From HGM04593 sp045661205 (GTDB lineage Bacteria; Bacteroidota; Bacteroidia; Bacteroidales; Bacteroidaceae), in the NCBI GenBank assembly GCA_045661205.1, contig JAZRFE010000030.1, forward strand, positions 1-9,790: a stretch of 9,790 bases of DNA. Direction: 5' to 3'. Shown here one piece after another: positions 1-5,906 of the stretch (positions within the stretch are counted from its first letter, which is position 1; each line of letters starts with the position of its first letter). Made by a program: the position numbers and the translations under genes. The notes under the pieces were generated by a model that searched no databases, was not told where the DNA came from, and saw only the letters and a list, made by a program, of their open reading frames with translations.

Positions 1-42
1 AAAACCCCCCACCACCCCAAAGAAATAACATAGTTTACAAAT

Positions 43-86
43 AAAACAGTCGGCGCGGTTGCTTTTGCAACCGTTCCGACCGTTTT
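43..86 (-). terminator. Hairpin terminator of the PLD-like gene, possibly bidirectional
   Basis: Outer arms at 47-53 and 76-82 pair around a small internal mismatch, and inner arms GGTTGC (57-62) and GCAACC (67-72) close on a TTTT loop. The hairpin is flanked by AAAA on the left and TTTT on the right, so each strand reads a stem followed by a U-run. It lies about 15 bp past the stop codon of the minus-strand gene. The symmetry suggests it could also stop transcription entering from a gene to the left of the window. Confidence 0.8.
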
Positions 87-99
87 ATATTAAAAAGAA

Positions 100-1353
100 T
101 CAAATAAAAGGCGTCAATAAATTGGCGAACCAGCCACTCACTTTTTTCCACATAGGAATCTTTTTCCACACCTCGCGCGTCAGTTTATAACTCTCGCGCT
201 TGTCGGCATTGTAAAGCTCCAGCATTTTGGCAGTCGCGCCCTCGTCGAAAATAAAAAGATTATCCTCATAGTCGTAGAAAAGACTGCGACTGTTCAAGTT
301 GGTAGAGCCAACTGTGCAGAACTTATCGTCGATGCTCATTATCTTCGAGTGGTTGAAACCACCGCTGTACAGATAGACATCGGCACCCAACTTTGCAAGC
401 TTGTAACTCACATAGTAAGCGCCATCGGGAGTAAAGGGAATATCCGATTTTTCAGAAATCATAATCTCCACCTTCACACCGTCGGCAACAGCCTTCTTCA
501 ACGCCTTGCGAATGATGGGAGTAGGCACAAAATAGGGGTTTATAAGCTGCACCTTCTCTTTCGCAGCATTTATGGCGTTGGCATAAACACGACGCATCTG
601 CTTGGGGTTCTTTCCCGGCCAACGATCCACAACGGCAATATCCACATTACCGGCACTGCCGCTACGCGATGGGTAATACTTTGCACCTGCGATATTTTGC
701 TTAGTCTCGCGGTTCCACATGGCAAGGAAAATATCCTGCAATTTGGCAACACTCTCTCCCTCGACCCTTGCGTGCATGTCGCGCCATTTGCCTATGCCTT
801 CGAGACCATCGACATAATAGTCGGCAACATTTATTCCACCTGTGTAGCCTACCTTGCCATCGATAACAACAATCTTTCGGTGGTCGCGGGCAAAGGCATA
901 ATCTATCCAGGGGAAACTCATGGGGTCGAACTTCACTATCTCTATTCCTTTTGAACGGATGTTGTTCAGATGGCGTTTCTTCAACGGACGGTTGTTCGAG
1001 GAGTTTCCAAAGGCATCGAACAGCGCGCGCACCTCCACTCCCTCGGCAGCTTTTTGAGCAAGCAACGAAATGAGAATTTCGTTTAACGAATCGTTTCTGA
1101 AGTTGAAATATTCAAGGTGTATGTGGCTTTTGGCATTGCGTACATCCTCGAAAAGACGGGGAAACTTCTCTTGTCCGCCATTCAGGAACTCCACACTGTT
1201 CTTGTCGGTAACAGCTATATTCTCGCTTTTGAGATAGGCGACAAGAGCCGAATCGGAACGCTGATAATCGGCACGTTCAAGTGGTGCGAAACTGCGGCAC
1301 GAAGTAATAATTCCCAACAAAAGGAGTAAGACAATCTTATATTGTGCTGACAT
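100..1353 (-). CDS. Phospholipase D / cardiolipin synthase-like lipoprotein
   Basis: This is a PLD-superfamily protein with two HKD motifs, the family that makes cardiolipin or hydrolyses phosphodiesters through a phospho-histidine intermediate. From the ATG at 1353 it has 417 residues. Motif 1 (HRKIVVID, H158/K160/D165) is followed by GGIN, and motif 2 (HSKIMSID, H335/K337/D342) by GSTN. Both catalytic sets are complete. The tail ends in NLLTPFI, resembling the LLSPLL-type end of bacterial cardiolipin synthases. The N-terminus is not the usual pair of Cls membrane helices: it is a short hydrophobic stretch ending in ITSC, a lipobox with the acylated Cys at residue 19. A TTG start at 1374 would add seven residues, but the ATG gives a normal lipoprotein signal. 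The protein should be anchored in the envelope on the outside of the inner membrane. Whether it makes cardiolipin or degrades lipids cannot be told from sequence. Confidence 0.88.
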   Translation of the reverse strand: MSAQYKIVLLLLLGIITSCRSFAPLERADYQRSDSALVAYLKSENIAVTDKNSVEFLNGGQEKFPRLFEDVRNAKSHIHLEYFNFRNDSLNEILISLLAQKAAEGVEVRALFDAFGNSSNNRPLKKRHLNNIRSKGIEIVKFDPMSFPWIDYAFARDHRKIVVIDGKVGYTGGINVADYYVDGLEGIGKWRDMHARVEGESVAKLQDIFLAMWNRETKQNIAGAKYYPSRSGSAGNVDIAVVDRWPGKNPKQMRRVYANAINAAKEKVQLINPYFVPTPIIRKALKKAVADGVKVEIMISEKSDIPFTPDGAYYVSYKLAKLGADVYLYSGGFNHSKIMSIDDKFCTVGSTNLNSRSLFYDYEDNLFIFDEGATAKMLELYNADKRESYKLTREVWKKIPMWKKVSGWFANLLTPFI

Positions 1354-1405
1354 TTTTCTATTATTCAATTCCAAAAGTCAATATCAAAATTTCATTAATC
1401 GACTG

Positions 1406-1413
1406 CGAAGGTA
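1406..1413 (-). promoter_or_regulatory. Possible -7 element for the PLD-like gene
   Basis: Read on the minus strand this is TACCTTCG, one base from the Bacteroidota -7 consensus TAnnTTTG, about 50 bp upstream of the ATG at 1353. No TTG lies at the usual 19-21 bp spacing (the nearest is 25 bp away, at 1439-1441), so this is a half-supported promoter. Confidence 0.4.
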
Positions 1414-1485
1414 CAAAAAAAAGAGAATAGCTCACCCACAATGAACAGCTTTTAAGAAAAAACATACATAATTAAATTATTACGC

Positions 1486-1516
1486 TTGCACAAAAATGGA
1501 ATTATCCCTAATTTTG
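1486..1516 (+). promoter_or_regulatory. Bacteroidota-type promoter of the AGCS symporter
   Basis: TTG at 1486-1488 and TAATTTTG at 1509-1516 are separated by 20 bp, fitting the Bacteroidota -33/-7 consensus. Transcription would start around 1520-1525, giving a leader of about 55-60 nt. That leader contains a 5-bp hairpin (1531-1547). Confidence 0.7.
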
Positions 1517-1579
1517 CAAACTCATTGAAAGCCCGACCACTGCGGGCAAAACATACAAACACATAAACATTTACAGACT

Positions 1580-3001
1580 GTGGATATTTTTCAGATAATA
1601 AGAACATTTATAGAAAGCACATTCGACAACCTTAACATCTGGGTGCAAGAGATTAACAATGTATTGTGGGGCTGGCCCATGCTCACCATATTGCTGGGCA
1701 CACACCTCTACCTGACGCTGCGATTGCGTTTCCCCCAAAAGCACCTGTTCAAAGCCATAAAAATATCGGTGACAAAAGACAAAGGTTCCGATGGCGAAGT
1801 GAGCCAATTTGCAGCCCTGGCAACATCGTTGGCAGGAGCCATTGGCACAGGTAACATTGTGGGTGTAGCAACAGCGGTGCTGTTGGGAGGCCCCGGAGCT
1901 GTACTGTGGTGCTGGCTGACAGGTTTTTTGGGCATGGCGACAAAATATACCGAAGGACTGCTAGCCATTAAATACAGAGTAAAGCGACGCAACGGAAAAA
2001 TCGCCGGCGGCCCCATGTATGTGCTGCAACGCGGACTTAACAAGCCCGTGCTTGCAGGCATCTTCTGCGTATTCACGCTGATAATGAGCTTCAGCGGCGG
2101 CAACTTCATACAAGGCAACGCCATCTCCGAGACTCTGAAGAACTCTTATAACATAGACCCCTACCTGACAGCAGCCATTCTCACAGCCCTTGTCGGAGCG
2201 GGTATTTTCTTTGGGCTTAAAGGCATTGCCACCGTATGCGAGAAACTTGTTCCGCTGATGGCGTTTGTATATGTTATCGGTTGCATAGTGTTGCTGTGCA
2301 TCAATTTTGAATATATAGGCGAGGCGATTATACTTATTTTCAAATCGGCATTCAAGCCACAGGCAATAGGTGGCGGTGCAGTGGGAGGTCTGCTGGTATC
2401 GCTGCAATACGGTGTCAGTCGCGGACTCCTGTCGAATGAATCGGGCATGGGCTCGGCACCCATCATCGCCGCAGCAGCAAAGACCCGCAACCCTGTGCGT
2501 CAGGCACTCGTGTCATCTACATCGACATTTTGGGACACACTCGTAGTGTGTACCATCACAGGCATTGTCACCGTCAGCGCAATGCTCGCGCTGGGCATAA
2601 ACAGCGCCGATGAATCGAGTGGCCTCATAATGCAAGATGCCTTCAGACAGATACCCGTTGTGGGACACCACCTGCTCACAGTGGCAATGTTCACATTTGC
2701 ATTCAGCACCACCCTCGGATGGACATACTATGGCGAAAGAGCTGTTGAGTTTCTCATAGGCCACCGAAGCCGCCGAGCAACACACATATTCCGCACCTGC
2801 TGGGTACTCTCCACCTTCATTGGAGCCATCATGCCTCTGGAACTTGTGTGGAACATCGGCTCCACGGCAGCTATATTCATGGCACTGCCCAACCTTTTCT
2901 CACTGATAATGCTCACCGGGCTGGTGGTGAAGGAGACACGCCACTATCTGTGGGAGAACAGGCTCGACGAGACGTCAGACGAAGAAATTCCATCGCTGTA
3001 A
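1580..3001 (+). CDS. Sodium:alanine/amino-acid symporter, AGCS family
   Basis: This 473-residue polytopic inner-membrane protein belongs to the alanine/glycine:cation symporter family (AGCS), which imports small neutral amino acids, usually with sodium. The N-terminal segment has the family pattern VLWGWPMLTILLGTHLYLTL. The conserved core GAIGTGNIVGVATA (about residues 86-99) precedes the signature GGPGAVLWCWLTGFLGM (103-119). Other family blocks are GGPMYVLQRGL, SRGLLSNESGMGSAP and TLGWTYYGERAVEFLIG. Length and about eleven hydrophobic segments match the family. The start is a GTG: there is no in-frame ATG just upstream, and the first internal Met (residue 34) would delete the conserved first helix. 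It has its own promoter. A patatin-barrel gene follows after 46 bp and may be partly co-transcribed. The family call is firm, but the substrate (Ala, Gly, Gln or other) is not determined. Confidence 0.95.
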   Translation: MDIFQIIRTFIESTFDNLNIWVQEINNVLWGWPMLTILLGTHLYLTLRLRFPQKHLFKAIKISVTKDKGSDGEVSQFAALATSLAGAIGTGNIVGVATAVLLGGPGAVLWCWLTGFLGMATKYTEGLLAIKYRVKRRNGKIAGGPMYVLQRGLNKPVLAGIFCVFTLIMSFSGGNFIQGNAISETLKNSYNIDPYLTAAILTALVGAGIFFGLKGIATVCEKLVPLMAFVYVIGCIVLLCINFEYIGEAIILIFKSAFKPQAIGGGAVGGLLVSLQYGVSRGLLSNESGMGSAPIIAAAAKTRNPVRQALVSSTSTFWDTLVVCTITGIVTVSAMLALGINSADESSGLIMQDAFRQIPVVGHHLLTVAMFTFAFSTTLGWTYYGERAVEFLIGHRSRRATHIFRTCWVLSTFIGAIMPLELVWNIGSTAAIFMALPNLFSLIMLTGLVVKETRHYLWENRLDETSDEEIPSL

Positions 3002-3047
3002 CGTCGAAGCATTGAACAAATATGCCCGATACCTTTTTATTTGAAAG

Positions 3048-5330
3048 ATGAAAAAGATACTGCTTTTAATAATCCTTGCGCTGACCCTTTCTGCCTCGAC
3101 AATGGCACAAAGAGTGGGTCTCGTCATGAGCGGCGGCGGAGCACGCGGCCTTGCACACATAGGAGTAATAAAAGCACTCGAAGAGAACAACATTCCCATC
3201 GACTACGTTGCCGGCACATCTATGGGAGCCATCATAGCCTCGCTCTACGCAATGGGCTACACACCCGAAGAGATGGAAGAGATTATCGCCTCGGAGAAGT
3301 TCAAGCGTTGGTACAGCGGCAAGATGAGCAAAGACGATATTTTCTATTTCAGACGCAACGAGGAGCGTCCCGACATTCTTAACCTGAGAATAGAGACCAC
3401 TGACTCTGTGCGCGTAGTAATCCCCACCCCCAACCTCATCGACCCTACACAGATGAATCTGGGCTTCCTCGAAATATTCGCGGCAGGAAATGCCGCCTGC
3501 AAAAGCAATTTCGACAGCCTTTTGGTTCCATTCAGATGCGTGGCTTCGGATGTCTACAACAAGCAGCAGATTGTCTACTCACAGGGTGACCTGAGCGATG
3601 CAGTGCGCGCCTCCATGACCTTCCCCTTTGTATTCAAGCCCATAAAGAAAGACAGCGTACTTGTCTACGATGGCGGCATATACAATAATTTCCCGGCCGA
3701 CGTGATGCAGCGCGACTTCAACCCCGACTTTATCATCGGCAGCGTTGTGAGTAAGAACCCGCCCATTCCCAAGGAGAGCGACCTCATGAGCCAGCTCGAG
3801 AACCTCATCATGGACAAGAGCAACTACTCCATCCCCGACTCCAATGGAATAGTTATAAACATGAAGCTCGACGAAATATCGCTGTTAGAATTTGACAAGC
3901 TGCAAAAACTCTCGGAGCTTGGCTACATGAAAACCAGCGAGATGATGGACAGCATCAAACAAAATGTCTCGCGACGCACCCACGCTGTGGAGCTTAAGGA
4001 AAAACGCAGCAAGTTCAAATCCAGAATGCCCGAAATGCGATTTAAACGCATAGAGATTACAGGCGTGCCCGCCGAAAAGCAGAAATACATACAAAACGAG
4101 TTCCACAAAGACGACAACGAAATATTCACCTTCGAAGAGTGCAGGAGTGCCTATTTCCGTCTGCTGACAGGCAATGTCATCGCCTCGATGACTCCCCACG
4201 CAAAATACAACGAGAAGGACAGCACATACACTCTATTCCTCGACGTGGAAATGCGCGAGCCGCTATCTCTGCGCGTGGGCGGAGCAATATCTACCGGTAT
4301 CTCCAACCAGATATACTTCGGGGCGAACTATCGAGGACTCAAATACCAGATAAAAGAGTTCATACTCGACGGACAGGTGGGCAACGCATACAACAACATA
4401 CAGCTGACCGGCCGACACGACTTCAACGTAGGCGTGCCCATGTCGATGCGCCTTACCCTCTCACATTCGCTCATCAACTACTACAACAAATACTACATGT
4501 TCGCCGAACAGAGCAACATAGTGCTCAACAGAGAGCGCGAGAGCTTCGCAAGACTGAAAATATCGCTACCTTTCCTCATGCGACAAAAGGCAGAGTTCGG
4601 CATCGGAATAGCAGATATCAAAGATGAATATATCCCCACGAGCAATCTCAACCTTGAAATGCCCAATCAGGACAGAAACAAGTTGAAACTGTTCGGAGGA
4701 TTGATAAAATTCGAAGGCAACACCCTCGACACTAAAGCCTACCCCACAAACGGACTCTACGAATCGCTCATTGCCCAAGTGTTCACCGGACAAGAAAAAT
4801 TTTACAGTTCCCAGGGAGGAGATATCAAAAAGCACAACCAATCGTGGTTGCAAATGAGCTACACACGCATTGGCTACTACAACATGAGCAAAAAATTCTC
4901 GTTGGGAACCTATCTGAAGGCATACTACTCTACCCGAGGTCTCGGCGAAACATACCAAGCCTCGATGATGCAGGCCGGAGCATTCACTCCCACCATGAAC
5001 AGCCTGTTCAACTACAACCCCGCATACAGAGCCTATCAATATGGAGCAGTGGGATTGATGCCCATCTACAAGCTGAACGACATATTGCAGATACGTGGCG
5101 AGGTGTACGGATTCTTACCATACAGAACAATAAAAGAAGAAGCAGACGGAGGCTCGTACTATGCAAAGCCTCTGAGCGACATAAAATACATAGCCGAGCT
5201 TACCCTTGCATGCAAAATTTCATCACTCACCCTCGCTGCATGGGCCGACTATTACAGTTCACACCCCAACAGCGTAAAAGTCGGATTAACATTAGGTTGG
5301 TTCATGTTCAACGAACGATTCATTGAATAG
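3048..5330 (+). CDS. Patatin-like phospholipase fused to an outer-membrane beta-barrel (PlpD/type Vd-like)
   Basis: A 760-residue exported protein. Residues 1-20 form a Sec signal peptide, with likely cleavage at STMA/Q. A patatin domain follows (about 22-225), with the glycine-rich oxyanion loop SGGGARG (28-34), the nucleophile elbow GTSMG with Ser58, and the catalytic Asp208 in DGG. This is an intact Ser-Asp dyad expected to hydrolyse acyl esters of lipids. Residues of about 327-403 resemble a single POTRA domain. The remainder (about 404-760) is rich in alternating aromatic/polar strands and matches an Omp85-type barrel, ending in GLTLGWFMFNERFIE. The order signal, patatin, POTRA, barrel is that of PlpD-like type Vd proteins, so the lipase is probably held at or passed through the outer membrane. 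The ATG at 3048 directly precedes a good signal peptide. It lies 46 bp behind the symporter gene. TACCTTTT at 3030-3037 is a weak -7-like match. The lipid substrate is unknown. Confidence 0.92.
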   Translation: MKKILLLIILALTLSASTMAQRVGLVMSGGGARGLAHIGVIKALEENNIPIDYVAGTSMGAIIASLYAMGYTPEEMEEIIASEKFKRWYSGKMSKDDIFYFRRNEERPDILNLRIETTDSVRVVIPTPNLIDPTQMNLGFLEIFAAGNAACKSNFDSLLVPFRCVASDVYNKQQIVYSQGDLSDAVRASMTFPFVFKPIKKDSVLVYDGGIYNNFPADVMQRDFNPDFIIGSVVSKNPPIPKESDLMSQLENLIMDKSNYSIPDSNGIVINMKLDEISLLEFDKLQKLSELGYMKTSEMMDSIKQNVSRRTHAVELKEKRSKFKSRMPEMRFKRIEITGVPAEKQKYIQNEFHKDDNEIFTFEECRSAYFRLLTGNVIASMTPHAKYNEKDSTYTLFLDVEMREPLSLRVGGAISTGISNQIYFGANYRGLKYQIKEFILDGQVGNAYNNIQLTGRHDFNVGVPMSMRLTLSHSLINYYNKYYMFAEQSNIVLNRERESFARLKISLPFLMRQKAEFGIGIADIKDEYIPTSNLNLEMPNQDRNKLKLFGGLIKFEGNTLDTKAYPTNGLYESLIAQVFTGQEKFYSSQGGDIKKHNQSWLQMSYTRIGYYNMSKKFSLGTYLKAYYSTRGLGETYQASMMQAGAFTPTMNSLFNYNPAYRAYQYGAVGLMPIYKLNDILQIRGEVYGFLPYRTIKEEADGGSYYAKPLSDIKYIAELTLACKISSLTLAAWADYYSSHPNSVKVGLTLGWFMFNERFIE

Positions 5331-5388
5331 CCACTCCCGCAGAGATAGAAAATTTAAACATTTTCTTCAAAAAAAAGGGCAAAATACT

Positions 5389-5418
5389 TTGTCAGGTAAA
5401 AATTTTGACGTACCTTTG
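5389..5418 (+). promoter_or_regulatory. Consensus promoter of the tRNA-Arg pair
   Basis: TTG (5389-5391), exactly 19 bp, then TACCTTTG (5411-5418): a full match to the Bacteroidota housekeeping promoter. Transcription would start about 10 bp before the first tRNA. No comparable promoter is visible between the two tRNA genes. Confidence 0.85.
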
Positions 5419-5436
5419 CAACGCAAACGAAAAAAC

Positions 5437-5510
5437 GGTCTCGTAGCTCAACTGAATAGAGCATCTGACTACGGATCAGAAGGTTACAGGTTTGAATCCT
5501 GTCGGGATCA
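5437..5510 (+). tRNA. tRNA-Arg(ACG), copy 1
   Basis: A complete cloverleaf. The acceptor stem GGTCTCG pairs with CGGGATC (5503-5509, two G-U pairs). The D stem is GCTC/GAGC, and the anticodon stem TCTGA/TCAGA encloses the loop CTACGGA. The T stem is ACAGG/CCTGT. The anticodon ACG is at 5471-5473, so it reads CGU (and CGC/CGA if A34 is deaminated to inosine). A20 and C35, known arginine identity elements in E. coli, are both present, and G37 follows G36. The 3' CCA is not encoded (discriminator A5510 is followed by CAAA). The T loop reads TTTGAAT instead of the usual TTCGAAT, with a matching change in the D loop. Confidence 0.97.
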
Positions 5511-5563
5511 CAAAGGCCGCAGTTTTTCGACAAAAGCCCTTTCGTTTGCAAAATAAAACATGG

Positions 5564-5637
5564 GGTCTCGTAGCTCAACTGAATAGAGCATCTGACTACG
5601 GATCAGAAGGTTACAGGTTTGAATCCTGTCGGGATCA
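5564..5637 (+). tRNA. tRNA-Arg(ACG), copy 2
   Basis: Identical to the copy 127 bp upstream over the full tRNA length, with the anticodon ACG at 5598-5600. The 53-bp spacer between the two has no recognisable promoter or terminator, so both are probably cut from one precursor. The 3' CCA is again not encoded. Three to four bases after the discriminator the transcript enters the terminator stem. Confidence 0.97.
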
Positions 5638-5640
5638 CAA

Positions 5641-5675
5641 AAACTCAAGTCTTTAAGGCTTGAGTTTTTTTTATT
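5641..5675 (+). terminator. Rho-independent terminator of the tRNA operon
   Basis: AAACTCAAG (5641-5649) pairs with CTTGAGTTT (5659-5667), extended inward by two pairs around a TTTAA loop, and is followed by a run of T ending in TTATTT. It starts immediately after the second tRNA. Confidence 0.9.
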
Positions 5676-5699
5676 TACCACCACTCTGTACAACAAAGA

Positions 5700-5740
5700 G
5701 AAACTCTCGCGTACCTTAATATATATAAAAAGAGAGTTTC
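5700..5740. repeat. 9-bp perfect inverted repeat in the tRNA/porin intergenic region
   Basis: GAAACTCTC (5700-5708) and GAGAGTTTC (5732-5740) are exact complements, separated by 23 AT-rich bases that include a TATATATA tract. It lies beyond the tRNA terminator and about 120 bp before the porin promoter, with no T-run after it, so it does not look like a terminator. It could be a protein-binding site or a cruciform-prone element; its function is unknown. Confidence 0.6.
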
Positions 5741-5776
5741 GCATCAACACACCTAAAAGCAGGTAAATAAAGGTAC

Positions 5777-5820
5777 TTTAACACTACTCACAGGGCTTTT
5801 TGTGCATTTTAAGTGTTAAA
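5777..5820. repeat. 9-bp inverted repeat upstream of the FadL-like gene
   Basis: TTTAACACT (5777-5785) and AGTGTTAAA (5812-5820) are perfect complements 26 bp apart. The left arm of a second inverted repeat (TTTGTGCATT, 5799-5808) lies inside this spacer. This is a candidate operator; no known regulator consensus was recognised. Confidence 0.6.
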
Positions 5821-5868
5821 ACGCACATTTTGCATGGCTAGAATGCACAAATACCCTACCTTTGTGCA
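5799..5868. promoter_or_regulatory. TTTGTGCA-type operator cluster over the FadL-like promoter
   Basis: TTTGTGCATT (5799-5808) and AATGCACAAA (5842-5851) are perfect complements. The second arm also forms an 8-bp palindrome, TGCACAAA-N9-TTTGTGCA (5844-5868), whose right arm overlaps the TTTG of the -7 element. The core TGTGC/GCACA occurs at 5801, 5823, 5845 and 5863, so the first three are exactly 22 bp apart, about two helical turns. A regulator binding the promoter-proximal palindrome would be expected to block RNA polymerase. The regulator's identity is not apparent. Confidence 0.55.
5835..5864 (+). promoter_or_regulatory. Promoter of the FadL-like porin gene
   Basis: The -7 element TACCTTTG (5857-5864) is perfect. 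At the right distance (19 bp) upstream is TGG (5835-5837) rather than TTG; a TTG at 5830-5832 is 24 bp away. A perfect -7 with a weak -33 fits a regulated promoter, in line with the surrounding palindromes. The leader is about 35-40 nt and A-rich. Confidence 0.65.
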
Positions 5869-5906
5869 GTCTTAAAAGAAAACAGTAATAATTTAAACTT
5901 AAAAAA

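Larger units (their letters stand above)
5437..5641 (+). repeat. 78-bp perfect direct repeat carrying the tRNA-Arg genes
   Basis: Bases 5437-5514 and 5564-5641 are the same. Identity stops one base before the tRNA 5' end and four bases after the discriminator, so the duplicated unit visible now is essentially the tRNA itself. The diverged spacer and sharp boundary fit either an old duplication with selection on the tRNA, or gene conversion. Confidence 0.95.

Noticed and set aside
349..954. 201-codon plus-strand frame opposite the PLD-like gene
   Set aside because: It is a shadow of a gene with complete HKD motifs; its translation resembles no family and it lacks a promoter or sensible start context.
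3885..5039. Long minus-strand frames (3885-4199 and 4566-5039) and a plus-strand frame (4139-4627) inside the patatin-barrel gene
   Set aside because: They lie wholly within a gene with a clear domain order, and their translations have biased, low-complexity composition typical of frame shadows.
5347..5366. AT-only hairpin AGAAAAT/ATTTTCT after the patatin-barrel gene as its terminator
   Set aside because: The stem is short, has one G-C pair and is followed by A residues rather than T on the plus strand. Termination there is possible but not supported.
5354..5750. Minus-strand reading frames across the tRNA genes containing DPDRIQTCNLLIRSQMLY, and a plus-strand frame 5323-5556
   Set aside because: These are antisense or sense translations of the tRNA-Arg sequence, repeated because the tRNA is duplicated. 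This peptide is a familiar spurious database product.
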